A model generated the notes under the pieces. That model did not search any database. It saw only the letters and a program-made list of their open reading frames with translations, and was not told the origin of the DNA. A DNA stretch of 64,000 nt from Leptospira terpstrae serovar Hualin str. LT 11-33 = ATCC 700639. GTDB taxonomy: Bacteria > Spirochaetota > Leptospiria > Leptospirales > Leptospiraceae. Position 1 is the stretch's first letter. Every line of letters starts with the position of its first letter. Both the position numbers and the translations under genes were made by a program. The stretch spans positions 1 to 64,000 of the forward strand of contig NZ_AOGW02000002.1 of assembly GCF_000332495.1 (NCBI RefSeq), read 5' to 3'. Positions 46,773-55,496 of the stretch are shown piece by piece.

Positions 46773-48471
46773 GCCATTTGCCTTACTTCTTTTCTTTTTT
46801 ATATTTTATCTTTGGAATACTAAGGATTTATTTTTAAACGATCACCTTTATGGTCGGTTCGACTGGGACATGTATAGTTTCCATGTGGAATTCTTAAGAA
46901 AGTCTTTTTTAGAATTTGGAACCACCTTCCCATTATGGAATCCATATTATGGAGCTGGGTTTCCTGTTTGGGAAAATCCAACGAGTAAAGTCGGAAGTTT
47001 CACTCATTTATTCGCCGTATTATTCCCCACACTTACTGCTCTAAAGATTAGTTTTCTTTTTTACTTTATTCTCTCTGGAATTCTTAATTTTCTTTCCTTT
47101 CGGTTGTATACAAAATCAAATACTTTAGCTTCCTTATTATTCGTTTTTGTATTTCAATTTTCAGGATTTGTATTTCAAAAATTCTATGCAGGCCACTTAA
47201 ACCAAATCCCTGGATTATTTTTACCTGCTCTTGTATTTTACATTTTGTATTTTGTTAAAAACGGAAATTGGGGAATTGCGATCACAGCCACCGCAATCAC
47301 CTATATTTTGTTATCTGAAGGAAGCATCTACCCACTGTCTCAAACATTACTTTTAGTTTTCTTTTTAGGAATAAGGGAAGTGTATATATCCGATTCTCCG
47401 AAAGAATCCATCTATCGTTTTACGAAATTAAGCGTATTTGTTTTGTTTGTACTTTCTTTCAAATGGATTCCCCTATACCAATTCATCCACTCTGTGGGTC
47501 GGTATTTTGTTGGAGATCAATTCCCGTTACATGGGAAAGATTATTATTCAATTTTTTTTGGATCTTCCCAACACCCATTACTTGCTCAGTCCCTTTCGCA
47601 AATGCAATATCGGTATTGGGAATATGGGAACTACCTAGGTCAAATCCCTCTCTATATTTTCCCCCTTCTATTTTTCATAAAGAAGCGGATGGTTTTAGTT
47701 TTATTTCTACTAGCGCTTGTTTTGTGGGTTATGGCAGGAAATACTTCCGCCTACTCACCTGCGACCCTCCTAAAACACTTACCAATTTATTCCTGGGAGA
47801 GAGTGTATCCTAGATGGAGCCTTAGCGTTGTATTTTTATATGCTTGGTGTTTGGCAGTGGGATTCCAAAATCTCTGGGATCTTATTCCGGAAAAATACCA
47901 GAGTATCATGGGATCCTTCATCATCCTTTGTTTTCTCATTCACACCCAAGATACAAGAAAAATGAATACCAAGTTTCTTTCGGAAATCTTTGTACTTTCC
48001 TTACCTAAGGTATCCGTTCAAAATCCAAATCCATTTCCCATCACAGTTCTTTCAGTTCCCGACTATGGATCTGATTCACGAATGTTGCCTGCATTGAAAG
48101 CAGATTTATCGATCAATGATATTTACGAAAATTTAACTTTCTATTTTACTAACAAAACCATTACAGAGAAAGACTATAAGGGAGAATTCTATCTTTTTTC
48201 TACGAAGGAAGCAGTGAAACCTATTTCTTGGAAACCTGACCATTACTCATTTGGTTTTTTAAAGAAAGGTGAAACTTTGGTTTTCAATCAAAAGTACCAC
48301 CCTTCCTTTACGACTTCGGTTCCCGGCATAGATCCATGTTCACTTAATGGATCTTTGGCGGTTAATTCTCCAAAAGATATTAAAGAATTTTCCATATACT
48401 ACTCGCCCTTAAAGAGTTTCTCCTCAATGGCAAAACCACAACCAAGCTGTAATCTAAAAACCGGAAATTAA
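46759..48471 (+). CDS. YfhO/GT-C-like multi-pass membrane protein
   Basis: Starting at ATG 46759, the 570-aa protein has about 11-12 membrane helices and a C-terminal extracytoplasmic domain. The first loop reads RFDWDMYSFHVEFLRKSF, then FPLWNPYYGAGFPVWENP, which is characteristic of YfhO and related GT-C glycosyltransferase-like proteins that use lipid-linked sugars. It overlaps the end of polA by 14 bp and follows the GT4 gene at one remove, so a role in envelope glycosylation is reasonable. Confidence 0.78.
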   Translation: MKRIRPFALLLFFFIFYLWNTKDLFLNDHLYGRFDWDMYSFHVEFLRKSFLEFGTTFPLWNPYYGAGFPVWENPTSKVGSFTHLFAVLFPTLTALKISFLFYFILSGILNFLSFRLYTKSNTLASLLFVFVFQFSGFVFQKFYAGHLNQIPGLFLPALVFYILYFVKNGNWGIAITATAITYILLSEGSIYPLSQTLLLVFFLGIREVYISDSPKESIYRFTKLSVFVLFVLSFKWIPLYQFIHSVGRYFVGDQFPLHGKDYYSIFFGSSQHPLLAQSLSQMQYRYWEYGNYLGQIPLYIFPLLFFIKKRMVLVLFLLALVLWVMAGNTSAYSPATLLKHLPIYSWERVYPRWSLSVVFLYAWCLAVGFQNLWDLIPEKYQSIMGSFIILCFLIHTQDTRKMNTKFLSEIFVLSLPKVSVQNPNPFPITVLSVPDYGSDSRMLPALKADLSINDIYENLTFYFTNKTITEKDYKGEFYLFSTKEAVKPISWKPDHYSFGFLKKGETLVFNQKYHPSFTTSVPGIDPCSLNGSLAVNSPKDIKEFSIYYSPLKSFSSMAKPQPSCNLKTGN

Positions 48472-48511
48472 ACAATAGAATGACAGTCGCAAGATTGGAA
48501 ATAAATTGCAT

Positions 48512-48540
48512 TTGACAAAAACCAAAACAAGTTCAATATT
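48512..48540 (+). promoter_or_regulatory. Strong promoter very close to the SRAP start codon
   Basis: TTGACA (48512-48517) and AATATT (48535-48540) are 17 bases apart. The ATG at 48550 is ten bases beyond, so transcription would begin about three bases before it and give an almost leaderless mRNA. Confidence 0.5.
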
Positions 48541-48549
48541 TTTTTAGTC

Positions 48550-49197
48550 ATGTGTAACCTGCTTTCTTGGCGATTGATTTTAGAAGAGGAAAAAAAGGCA
48601 GACTGGTTTCTTAGGTTGCCTCGAGAAACAATCAATCAATTTCTAAAACAATCAACTCCACTCTATGAAATCAAACACCCAAAAAGTCAGATCCAATCAT
48701 TCCAATTAATCGGTGAATCCATCACAACTGCGACTTGCACTTGGGGCACAAAACCATCTTGGTGTCCCGACTTGCTAACAAACACAAAATCAGAAAAATT
48801 ATTCTCATCTCCCTTTTGGAGTTTATATGTTAACAATCGAGTTCTAGTTCCAGTGCATTCATTTTATGAATGGCAAACTCAGAATACCGGAAAAAAGCAT
48901 AAATACGAAATCACATTCAAAAATCCTTATACTTATTTTGCGGGTCTTTGGGGAGAAGAAGATGGAATCCGTTGGATTACTATTCTCACTGGGGATGCGA
49001 ATGAAAAAATGAAATCCATTCATAATAGTGGTGATAACAAACATCGCCAACCTATCATTATGCCAGAGCAAAACCAAAATCATTGGATGGATCATTCGGT
49101 GACAAACCCGAAAGATATAACAGACCTCTTATACCAATTCACTCCAGAGGAAACTACAGAACTTGATCTCAACAAAGAGGCCACTTTGTTTGATTGA
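48550..49197 (+). CDS. SRAP (YedK/HMCES-like) abasic-site protein
   Basis: SRAP proteins form a thiazolidine bond with abasic sites in single-stranded DNA through Cys2. This 215-aa protein begins Met-Cys, so Cys2 is kept after Met removal. The second active-site acid is Glu107 in HSFYEW, and conserved His appears in SIHNSGDNKHRQPIIMP, with a few extra residues compared with the usual IHxRMP. The first motif MCNLLSW differs from the usual MCGRY/F, so this is a divergent member. It stands alone with its own promoter and no ribosome site. Confidence 0.8.
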   Translation: MCNLLSWRLILEEEKKADWFLRLPRETINQFLKQSTPLYEIKHPKSQIQSFQLIGESITTATCTWGTKPSWCPDLLTNTKSEKLFSSPFWSLYVNNRVLVPVHSFYEWQTQNTGKKHKYEITFKNPYTYFAGLWGEEDGIRWITILTGDANEKMKSIHNSGDNKHRQPIIMPEQNQNHWMDHSVTNPKDITDLLYQFTPEETTELDLNKEATLFD

Positions 49198-49220
49198 ATT
49201 ACAATGGATCTTAAATTTTC

Positions 49221-49307
49221 GTTTCACAGCTTAGTGTCACAAAAATGTAACATAACAACTAATGGTCCATTCAACTGATTTTCACCTTATTGTCACATTG
49301 TCGTAAC
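49221..49307 (+). promoter_or_regulatory. PHO-box-like repeats before the OlsB-like/PiT-like operon
   Basis: Two clusters have the 7-4-7 spacing of PhoB boxes. GTGTCAC-AAAA-ATGTAAC lies at 49234-49251. TTTTCAC-CTTA-TTGTCAC-ATTG-TCGTAAC lies at 49279-49307, giving three half-sites 11 bases apart. A further GTTTCAC lies at 49221-49227. A TTATAG hexamer at 49322-49327 sits where a -10 box is expected. The half-sites match the (C/T)TGTCA(T/C) consensus closely but not fully. Confidence 0.55.
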
Positions 49308-49355
49308 CGACCCATTTTACCTTATAGGCAAGATAAACCAAGAGGATAGAATCCA

Positions 49356-50132
49356 ATGAAACCAAATACAATAAACAAAACAGAACGAATTTTAGAAGTT
49401 CGTTTAGCTGAAAACCAATTGGAAATTGAAAGAGCACTGGCACTACGTTATGAAGTGTTTAACTTAGAAATGGGAGAAGGTTTGCCACAATCTTCTGCTA
49501 CTCGTAAAGATCGTGATGAATACGATTTGTATTGCCACCACCTCATTGTTATCGATAAATCCACCGATGACAAAAAAATTGTAGGAACCTACCGTATTTT
49601 AACTCGTCAAAATGCAAAAAACGGAATTGGTTTCTATAGCGAAAACGAATTTGATATCACATCTATTTATAACCTACCAGATGAAATTGCAGAAGTAGGA
49701 CGTTCTTGTGTCCACCCTGAATACCGCGATGGTTCTGTGATTTCCCTTCTCTGGCAAGGCCTTGCTGAATTCATGAACAAACATAATGTTCGTTACCTTA
49801 TGGGTTGCGGATCCATTCACTCAACGGATGCGGGAGTTGCTTCCCAATCATACGGGTTTTTAAAAGCGAAAGAAGCGATTGCCCCTGAGGAATTTCGAGT
49901 GTATCCAAATCCTGATTTTGTCCTTCCTGGGTTTGACGCCAATTTTCATGTCGAAGATCCGAAAACTATCTCCAAAAATATCCCTCCACTTTTGAAAGGA
50001 TACCTCCGAGTGGGTGCTAAAATCTGTGGAATTCCTGCACTGGATTCTGTTTTTGGTACTACAGATGTGTTTATTCTTTTCGACCGCAAGGAAATTACGG
50101 AGAGATACGCGAAACACTATATGAATGCATGA
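49356..50132 (+). CDS. OlsB-like GNAT N-acyltransferase
   Basis: The 258-aa cytosolic protein belongs to the COG3176/OlsB group. It has [53 protein letters not shown] (acyl-binding GNAT core) and [10 protein letters not shown]. OlsB transfers a 3-hydroxyacyl chain to the amino group of ornithine in the first step of ornithine-lipid synthesis. Other family members make related acyl amino acids. No OlsA-like gene is in the window. AGAGGA precedes the ATG. It overlaps the transporter gene by 4 bp and follows PHO-box-like repeats, which fits replacement of phospholipids when phosphate is low. Confidence 0.75.
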   Translation: MKPNTINKTERILEVRLAENQLEIERALALRYEVFNLEMGEGLPQSSATRKDRDEYDLYCHHLIVIDKSTDDKKIVGTYRILTRQNAKNGIGFYSENEFDITSIYNLPDEIAEVGRSCVHPEYRDGSVISLLWQGLAEFMNKHNVRYLMGCGSIHSTDAGVASQSYGFLKAKEAIAPEEFRVYPNPDFVLPGFDANFHVEDPKTISKNIPPLLKGYLRVGAKICGIPALDSVFGTTDVFILFDRKEITERYAKHYMNA

Positions 50133-51259
50133 GCCTTAACCAGGAAATAGACTACCAGCACCCGACAAAAAAGGACCAAGTTCGATTCTTTGCTTTTACC
50201 TTTTTTTTAGTCCTTACGATTTGTGCCGGTTATTTCCTGGGCATTCCTCGGTATTATCTTGGATGGTTTTCATTTGCGATTGCATCGTTCTCTGTGGCCG
50301 GAAACGATGCAGTCCAAACCATCGGAACCTTTATCGAGAGTAAAAAATCAGTTCACTGGCTCCAGAAGATTCTCGTTTTCGGTGGCCTTCTATTTTTAGT
50401 CCATTTGGCTGCATGGTTTTTGCATGGTGGAGAAATCCATTTTCATAGACTCGATTCTATCCCAGAAACCAAAGACTTCAACCTACTCCAACTCCTGGCA
50501 CCTGTTCTTCTTGTTGTTATCACAAGGTTACGTGCCCCCGTATCCACAACTTTTCTCGTCTTAGGTCTGTTTGGTGGCAAAAGCATCGACCAAATGTTAA
50601 CCAAATCCTTCTTTGGTTATGGTCTCGCTTTCCTTGTGGCGATTTTTGTTTGGGCCATCCTTGTCAAAGTTGACCCACATGAATACCATGAAGTCCATAC
50701 TCCCGATCCTGTAACGGAACGAAGATGGTCACAGTTACAATGGCTTTCCACTATGTACTTATGGGTAGCATGGTTACTCCAAGACACAGCCAATATTGCT
50801 GTGTTTTTACCACGCCAATTGGGAATCATCGAATTTTTAACCGCAGTTTTTATATTAATTACAGCTCTACTGATTATCATCCGAACCAATGGAGGCACCA
50901 TCCAAAGAGTGGTTTCTGAAAAGTCCGATATCCAATGGGCCAAAGCTGCTACCATTGTGGATTTGGTTTATGGGAGTTTGTTATTCTTTTTCCAATCCAT
51001 AAGCAATGTTCCCATGTCGACTACATGGGCCTTTCTCGGACTCCTTGCAGGTCGGGAAATCATTTTGAACGTCATCACTTACAAGGACCTTCCTTACCTC
51101 GACACCTTTCGCAAAGTGGGAAAGGATGTAGTTCTTGCCACCATTGGAATTGTGGTTTCCATTCTTGTATTTTTTCTCTCTTACTTTCTCTACCCAGAAC
51201 AAAGGGCAAACACCCCTCTAGAATTTTGGAATTCACCCACCCAGGAAGATTCTCTATAA
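50129..51259 (+). CDS. PiT-like inorganic phosphate transporter
   Basis: The 376-aa membrane protein has about ten helices and two divergent copies of the PiT signature: [15 protein letters not shown] with [16 protein letters not shown] in the first half, and [19 protein letters not shown] in the second. Canonical PiT proteins read GANDxANAxG. The family moves phosphate with H+ or Na+. The loss of some canonical residues makes the substrate uncertain. Its coupling to an OlsB-like gene behind PHO-box-like repeats supports phosphate. Confidence 0.65.
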   Translation: MSLNQEIDYQHPTKKDQVRFFAFTFFLVLTICAGYFLGIPRYYLGWFSFAIASFSVAGNDAVQTIGTFIESKKSVHWLQKILVFGGLLFLVHLAAWFLHGGEIHFHRLDSIPETKDFNLLQLLAPVLLVVITRLRAPVSTTFLVLGLFGGKSIDQMLTKSFFGYGLAFLVAIFVWAILVKVDPHEYHEVHTPDPVTERRWSQLQWLSTMYLWVAWLLQDTANIAVFLPRQLGIIEFLTAVFILITALLIIIRTNGGTIQRVVSEKSDIQWAKAATIVDLVYGSLLFFFQSISNVPMSTTWAFLGLLAGREIILNVITYKDLPYLDTFRKVGKDVVLATIGIVVSILVFFLSYFLYPEQRANTPLEFWNSPTQEDSL

Positions 51260-51302
51260 TTTTCTTTGACAGTACCCGCAATTGTCAGGGTAGTGTCATA
51301 TA

Positions 51303-51317
51303 TGAGATTGATTCTCA
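51303..51317 (+). promoter_or_regulatory. Fur-box-like operator upstream of heme oxygenase
   Basis: TGAGATT-G-ATTCTCA is a 7-1-7 inverted repeat with one mismatched pair, close to the classical Fur half-site TGATAAT/ATTATCA. It lies 21 bases before the heme oxygenase ATG, downstream of a TTGACA hexamer (51266-51271) and a TATAAT hexamer (51255-51260). Confidence 0.5.
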
Positions 51318-51338
51318 CATAGAGAACAAGGAGCCATT

Positions 51339-52019
51339 ATGTCCATAGCAATGATGTTACGAGAAGGAACTGCCGACAAACACCAGGAAACTGAAAAGGT
51401 TCCTTATATCCGGGCAATTTTTAGAGGGGGACTTGATACCCAAACTTATACTTACCAATTAGAAAGCCTACTTGCAGTTTATACTGTTATGGAAGAACTC
51501 TACCGCCAAAACAAAGACAACCCTATCCTATCCAAACTTTACTTCCCTGCTCTCTTTCGGGAAAACTCTTTGAAAGAAGACATCGCCACTTTCCAAAAAA
51601 AATTTGGAACAAAACTTCGTGGTTCTATATCCAAAGCTACGCAAAACTACATTGACCATATTCAAAACATTGCAAAAACAAAACCGGAACTACTCGTTGC
51701 ACAAGCTTACGTCCGTTACTTGGGAGATCTTTCTGGTGGTCAGTCTATTAAAAAAGTAGTAGCAAAAACTTTCGAATTGGAAGGAAATGAAGGAACTGCT
51801 TTTTATGAATTTCCTGAAATCGAAGACCTTATGGCTTTCAAAGGCATCTACCGCCAAAATTTGGACACACTTCCTCTGAACGATACACAAAAAGCAGAAC
51901 TATTAGCTGAGGCAAACGCCACTTTTGATTTGAACAAATTTTTGTTTATTGAACTCGATTCCGATCTAAAAGAAAATATCGGAATGGATCGTTACCAGAC
52001 TCTTTTACCAGCAGGTTAA
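51339..52019 (+). CDS. hemO: Heme oxygenase (biliverdin-producing)
   Basis: Heme oxygenase opens the heme ring to release iron, CO and biliverdin, and Leptospira uses it to gain iron from hemin. The 226-aa protein has the proximal histidine His15 in REGTADKHQETE and the distal helix YVRYLGDLSGGQ with the flexible glycines. A GGAGCC ribosome site precedes the ATG, and a Fur-box-like palindrome lies in the leader. An MFS gene follows after three bases, so the two are probably one iron-controlled operon. Confidence 0.95.
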   Translation: MSIAMMLREGTADKHQETEKVPYIRAIFRGGLDTQTYTYQLESLLAVYTVMEELYRQNKDNPILSKLYFPALFRENSLKEDIATFQKKFGTKLRGSISKATQNYIDHIQNIAKTKPELLVAQAYVRYLGDLSGGQSIKKVVAKTFELEGNEGTAFYEFPEIEDLMAFKGIYRQNLDTLPLNDTQKAELLAEANATFDLNKFLFIELDSDLKENIGMDRYQTLLPAG

Positions 52020-52022
52020 TTT

Positions 52023-53276
52023 TTGGGATTCCCGTATACTTTAGTAACTTTAGTTTTTTTATCCATGTTGCCGGTGACAATGATTGTACCGGTAGTAAAG
52101 GATGTAGTTAAGGATCGGTTGCTTGGATCCAACTGGGAAGTAGCATACTTTACAAGTATCCCTATGCTCGGTTCCTTTCTCTTTGCACCGATTGCGGGAA
52201 TCATATCCGATCGTTTTAAAAACAGAAAGTATTTCATTAGTTTTTTCTGTTTTTTAGACGCAGGACTTTTTTATCTACTCACCATAGTCACCGATATGGG
52301 GCTCTTTCTTTTTTTAAGATTCCTTGAGGGAGCTGCCCATATCTTTATCATAGGTCTCCTACTGAGTTCCGCAGCCGATCGTGAAAATGATCCGGAGAAC
52401 AAACGTTACTATGGGAAAGGAATTCTTATGGGGATCACGGGAATGTTTTTATCCCTGGGTGGTGCGTTTGGAATGCCACTTGGAATTCTCGGAAGAAAAA
52501 ATCCGTTATTACCCTTTTATGTAGGTTCTGGGATTCTTATCTTTGTTGGATTATTTAGTTTACTCATGTTAAAAGACAGAGGAATTCATAAAGTCAAAGA
52601 TTTTAAGTTAAGCGATTTAAAAGTCGCCATATTCGAAAATCCATTTTTATTCGTACCATTTTTATTCAACTTCATCGATCGTTTTACTGTTGGATTTATC
52701 ATCTCATCTTTCAATATCCATTTAAGAGAAACATTAGCATTTCATCCAGGAATGCTTGGAGTGTTTTTAGGACTGGTTCTTTTCCCAATGAGTTTGTTAT
52801 CCTATCCATCCGCCCTCCTGTCTCGCAAAACAGGCGTTCTGCCCCTAGTTCTTGTTGGATCAACCATTTACGGAATCTTTCTTGGGCTTTCAGGCACTAC
52901 CAATGAATTTTGGTATCTATTTACCTTTTTACTTATCTGTGGAATTGGGGCGGGTGTAATGTTTGTTCCTTCCATGATGCTTGCCAGTAAAATGTCAAAA
53001 CCTGGTCTTACAGCGACTACCATGTCAGCTTTTACCGGTGTGGGTTCGCTTGGGTTTATGTTAGGGCCAGTGGTTTCTGTGCAAATGCAAACGGTCTTTG
53101 AATCCATTTTACCTCCGGCTTATAGTTTTTCTGCCTTATCTTTCTTTTTTGGATTTTTGGAGATTGGTCTCGTATTTTTAACCATTCCATTTTTCAAAAA
53201 GATTTTGGGAAAAATGGGCAGAATCGATGAGGAAAGAGAAAAGATATCACTTGCCAACCCTGATCCTATCCTGTAG
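52023..53276 (+). CDS. MFS transporter paired with heme oxygenase
   Basis: The 417-aa protein has 12 predicted helices and the loop-2 MFS motif APIAGIISDRFKNRKYF (G-x-x-x-D-R-x-x-R/K). The start is TTG 52023, only three bases after the hemO stop, without a strong ribosome site; translational coupling is likely. Context suggests export of biliverdin or transport of an iron chelate, but the sequence does not show the substrate. No strong terminator was seen after it. Confidence 0.8.
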   Translation: MGFPYTLVTLVFLSMLPVTMIVPVVKDVVKDRLLGSNWEVAYFTSIPMLGSFLFAPIAGIISDRFKNRKYFISFFCFLDAGLFYLLTIVTDMGLFLFLRFLEGAAHIFIIGLLLSSAADRENDPENKRYYGKGILMGITGMFLSLGGAFGMPLGILGRKNPLLPFYVGSGILIFVGLFSLLMLKDRGIHKVKDFKLSDLKVAIFENPFLFVPFLFNFIDRFTVGFIISSFNIHLRETLAFHPGMLGVFLGLVLFPMSLLSYPSALLSRKTGVLPLVLVGSTIYGIFLGLSGTTNEFWYLFTFLLICGIGAGVMFVPSMMLASKMSKPGLTATTMSAFTGVGSLGFMLGPVVSVQMQTVFESILPPAYSFSALSFFFGFLEIGLVFLTIPFFKKILGKMGRIDEEREKISLANPDPIL

Positions 53277-53310
53277 AATCTTTGTTTAGTCCATCTCAAG
53301 GTAAGGGTTT

Positions 53311-53673
53311 ATGATCAAAAAACTTTTGATACTCAGCACACTCGCTTCGGTTCTTTTCTTAGTTTCTTGTACTTCCGGAAACAAAGTTCAAGCAGGAAGC
53401 ACTAAAGTTCATCCACACACAGCACTTCGTAAATTAGAAATCGATATGATTAAAGTGGGGGATGGTTTGGTAAAAACAGAAGCTGTTCTTGGCAAATCTA
53501 CAGAAAAATCATCCGATCCTAGCGGAACTGTGATGGTATGGTATTTTGCAGAAGATCGTGATGTTCCAGAACAGTATTACACTCTAAAAGAAAAACCAGA
53601 TGTAGTCGAAAAGTTTTTGAAACTCACTTTTGATCCTAAAAACAAAATCACGGCCAAAGACTTCAAACTATAA
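53311..53673 (+). CDS. Small lipoprotein, BamE/SmpA-like
   Basis: The 120-aa protein has a lipobox FLVSC (Cys20). The mature part has MIKVGDGLVKTEAVLGKSTE followed by VMVWYFAED, which recalls the SmpA/OmlA (BamE) pattern of VGMxxxxVxxxLGxP followed by a WYY strand. A BamE role is not claimed, since many small lipoproteins share this fold. It has its own ribosome site and its end almost meets the convergent gene at 53676. Confidence 0.65.
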   Translation: MIKKLLILSTLASVLFLVSCTSGNKVQAGSTKVHPHTALRKLEIDMIKVGDGLVKTEAVLGKSTEKSSDPSGTVMVWYFAEDRDVPEQYYTLKEKPDVVEKFLKLTFDPKNKITAKDFKL

Positions 53674-53675
53674 AA

Positions 53676-54440
53676 TCATTCTGCCGATTCGGATTCTGTT
53701 TCCGCATCTGTAGGACCAGGAAAAGGAAAACCAGGGAAACTTGGTTTGACTTTTCCTTCCACATCATCATCTAACAAATCAACGGTGGCAAATCCTAATA
53801 AAAAGTCAAAGGCTTCTGCTACATTGAATCCAAGTCTTGCACCACCGTAGACTCCAGCTGCCAGTTCGAAGTTCCAAGAATAACCTGGTGGATAACCAAA
53901 AGGTTTTTGGTCTTCTTGCGGAAGATACACTAAAAATTCCTTCTGACCAGTGGCAGCTACCAAGTCCTTTGTAAGTTCCCGACGGAAATGTTCTTTTTTT
54001 CTTTTTTTCCGATCTTTCACAGGATCATACCAATAGGAATAATACCGCATCTTATAACTTTTTACATTGGCCCTTTCGTCAGTTGTGAGAGGGATTCCCT
54101 TTTTATCCACGAGCCAATTTCCTTTGGCATCCAATGTTGGTAGTCCGGAATGAAAACTCTCCCCACCTAATACACCAAAGACGAGCTGTTGGGAGTGATA
54201 AGTGCCGAACTGCCCACCCCGGAGTCCAACTCCTCGGCCCAAATCTTTTTTACCCATCTCCGATTCTCCTCCTTGGAAAAGAACACCAATGGGAAGTGGT
54301 CCTACTTTAACTGCTGCTCCATACATAGGAGTTTCTGCCCCAACAGTCACAATGTCTTGAAAATCATTTTTACGATTTTTCCAATAAGTGGCACATTGTA
54401 GAAAAAAAGAAAGGGTAAGGAGAAGTCCGATAGATCGCAT
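53676..54440 (-). CDS. Hypothetical lipoprotein
   Basis: The 254-aa protein has a short signal and a lipobox FFLQC (Cys16). GAAVKVGPLPIGVLFQGG, GVGLRGGQFGTYHSQQLVFG and FELAAGVYGGARLGFNVAEAFDFLLGFATVDLLDDD form Gly-rich beta-hairpin stretches. This layout is common in lineage-specific Leptospira lipoproteins. The C-terminus is Pro/Glu-rich. Function unknown. Confidence 0.75.
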   Translation of the reverse strand: MRSIGLLLTLSFFLQCATYWKNRKNDFQDIVTVGAETPMYGAAVKVGPLPIGVLFQGGESEMGKKDLGRGVGLRGGQFGTYHSQQLVFGVLGGESFHSGLPTLDAKGNWLVDKKGIPLTTDERANVKSYKMRYYSYWYDPVKDRKKRKKEHFRRELTKDLVAATGQKEFLVYLPQEDQKPFGYPPGYSWNFELAAGVYGGARLGFNVAEAFDFLLGFATVDLLDDDVEGKVKPSFPGFPFPGPTDAETESESAE

Positions 54441-54503
54441 TCTTTTCCAGTTTTTTTCATTTTCTACTTTTCGGAATCAAAAAAACACACAGTTTGGAGA
54501 GAT

Positions 54504-55496
54504 ATGACTTCTTTTGAAGACTTCCCCATGATTGAAGTGAAAAAAATGAATGAGACGGAAGTTCGTCTCTTTGCCCTTCTTTTCAATCTCCTTCGTGAAC
54601 CGAAAGGGATTAGCTTCCAAAAATTTCGCAACATCATGCCTCGTTTCTATAAAAATGAAGATAGGGAATCAGATCGCAAAAAACTTTACCGCGACCTAAA
54701 CCAACTCAAAAGCCTTGGATTCAATATCAAAGTGGCACAATTTGGTTACCAATCAGAAGATTATTTTCCTTATTATTTAGAAAAAGAATCCATAGACCGT
54801 ACTCTTAAATTCACCAAAGAAGAGTTAGAATATCTTTCTCAAGTTTTGTTTGCCACAGATCCTACGATGGAAGGTTTTAGCCTTTCGCAAAAACTATTCT
54901 CTCATCATTTGGATCTCATTCCGAAATTTGCCAAACAACCCAAAGAAGAATCTGAAATGGAAGAAATCCCAGATACTTCTAACACAGAAAAAATCCTCCA
55001 AGCCATCAAAGACAAAAGAGCACTCACCATTCAATATGGATTTGATTCAAACGAAAGAATCATAGAACCATATCGACTCGTGCGTAAGAACACAACGGAC
55101 TTCTATTTACTCGCTTATGACCGTGGGAAAAAATCCTTACGTAGGTTTATCCTTCCTAAAATCACTGTGAAAAAAGAATCCAAAGAAGAATTCCAATCCA
55201 ATCTTAAAATTACAAACCAAGACCTCAACTTCCACCCTTTGTTACTTGCAAAACATCCTGAATTAGAAATTCCATTTCAAATCCATCCTGATTATGAAGA
55301 CCGTTGGAAATTGTTTTTAGAAGGTGCGCAGTTTGAAAAGTTGGGAGACGAATACCGAGTAAAAACCACAAACCAAAATGCACTTTTCCAATTTTTTGTC
55401 TTATCTCCGGAAGCTCTTGTCTCCACTTCCGATCGTTGGAAAGAGACATTCCAATCCTATACAAAACATTGGGAAAATTTGTATCAATTTGTTTGA
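54504..55496 (+). CDS. WYL-domain transcriptional regulator
   Basis: The 330-aa protein starts with a helical DNA-binding region (ETEVRLFALLFNLLREPKG, DRESDRKKLYRDLNQLKSLGF, wHTH of the DeoR/PafBC kind). The WYL domain follows: KILQAIKDKRALTIQY, IIEPYRLVRKNTTDFYLLAYD and KSLRRFILPKI. WYL domains bind single-stranded nucleic acid or nucleotide ligands and often regulate DNA repair or defence genes. The next gene begins inside its last codons. Confidence 0.88.
   Translation: MTSFEDFPMIEVKKMNETEVRLFALLFNLLREPKGISFQKFRNIMPRFYKNEDRESDRKKLYRDLNQLKSLGFNIKVAQFGYQSEDYFPYYLEKESIDRTLKFTKEELEYLSQVLFATDPTMEGFSLSQKLFSHHLDLIPKFAKQPKEESEMEEIPDTSNTEKILQAIKDKRALTIQYGFDSNERIIEPYRLVRKNTTDFYLLAYDRGKKSLRRFILPKITVKKESKEEFQSNLKITNQDLNFHPLLLAKHPELEIPFQIHPDYEDRWKLFLEGAQFEKLGDEYRVKTTNQNALFQFFVLSPEALVSTSDRWKETFQSYTKHWENLYQFV

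Noticed and set aside
48505..48549. LexA (SOS) box before the SRAP gene
   Set aside because: TTTG and CAAA occur but eight bases apart. The spacing I recall for the Leptospira box (TTTG-N5-CAAA) does not fit.
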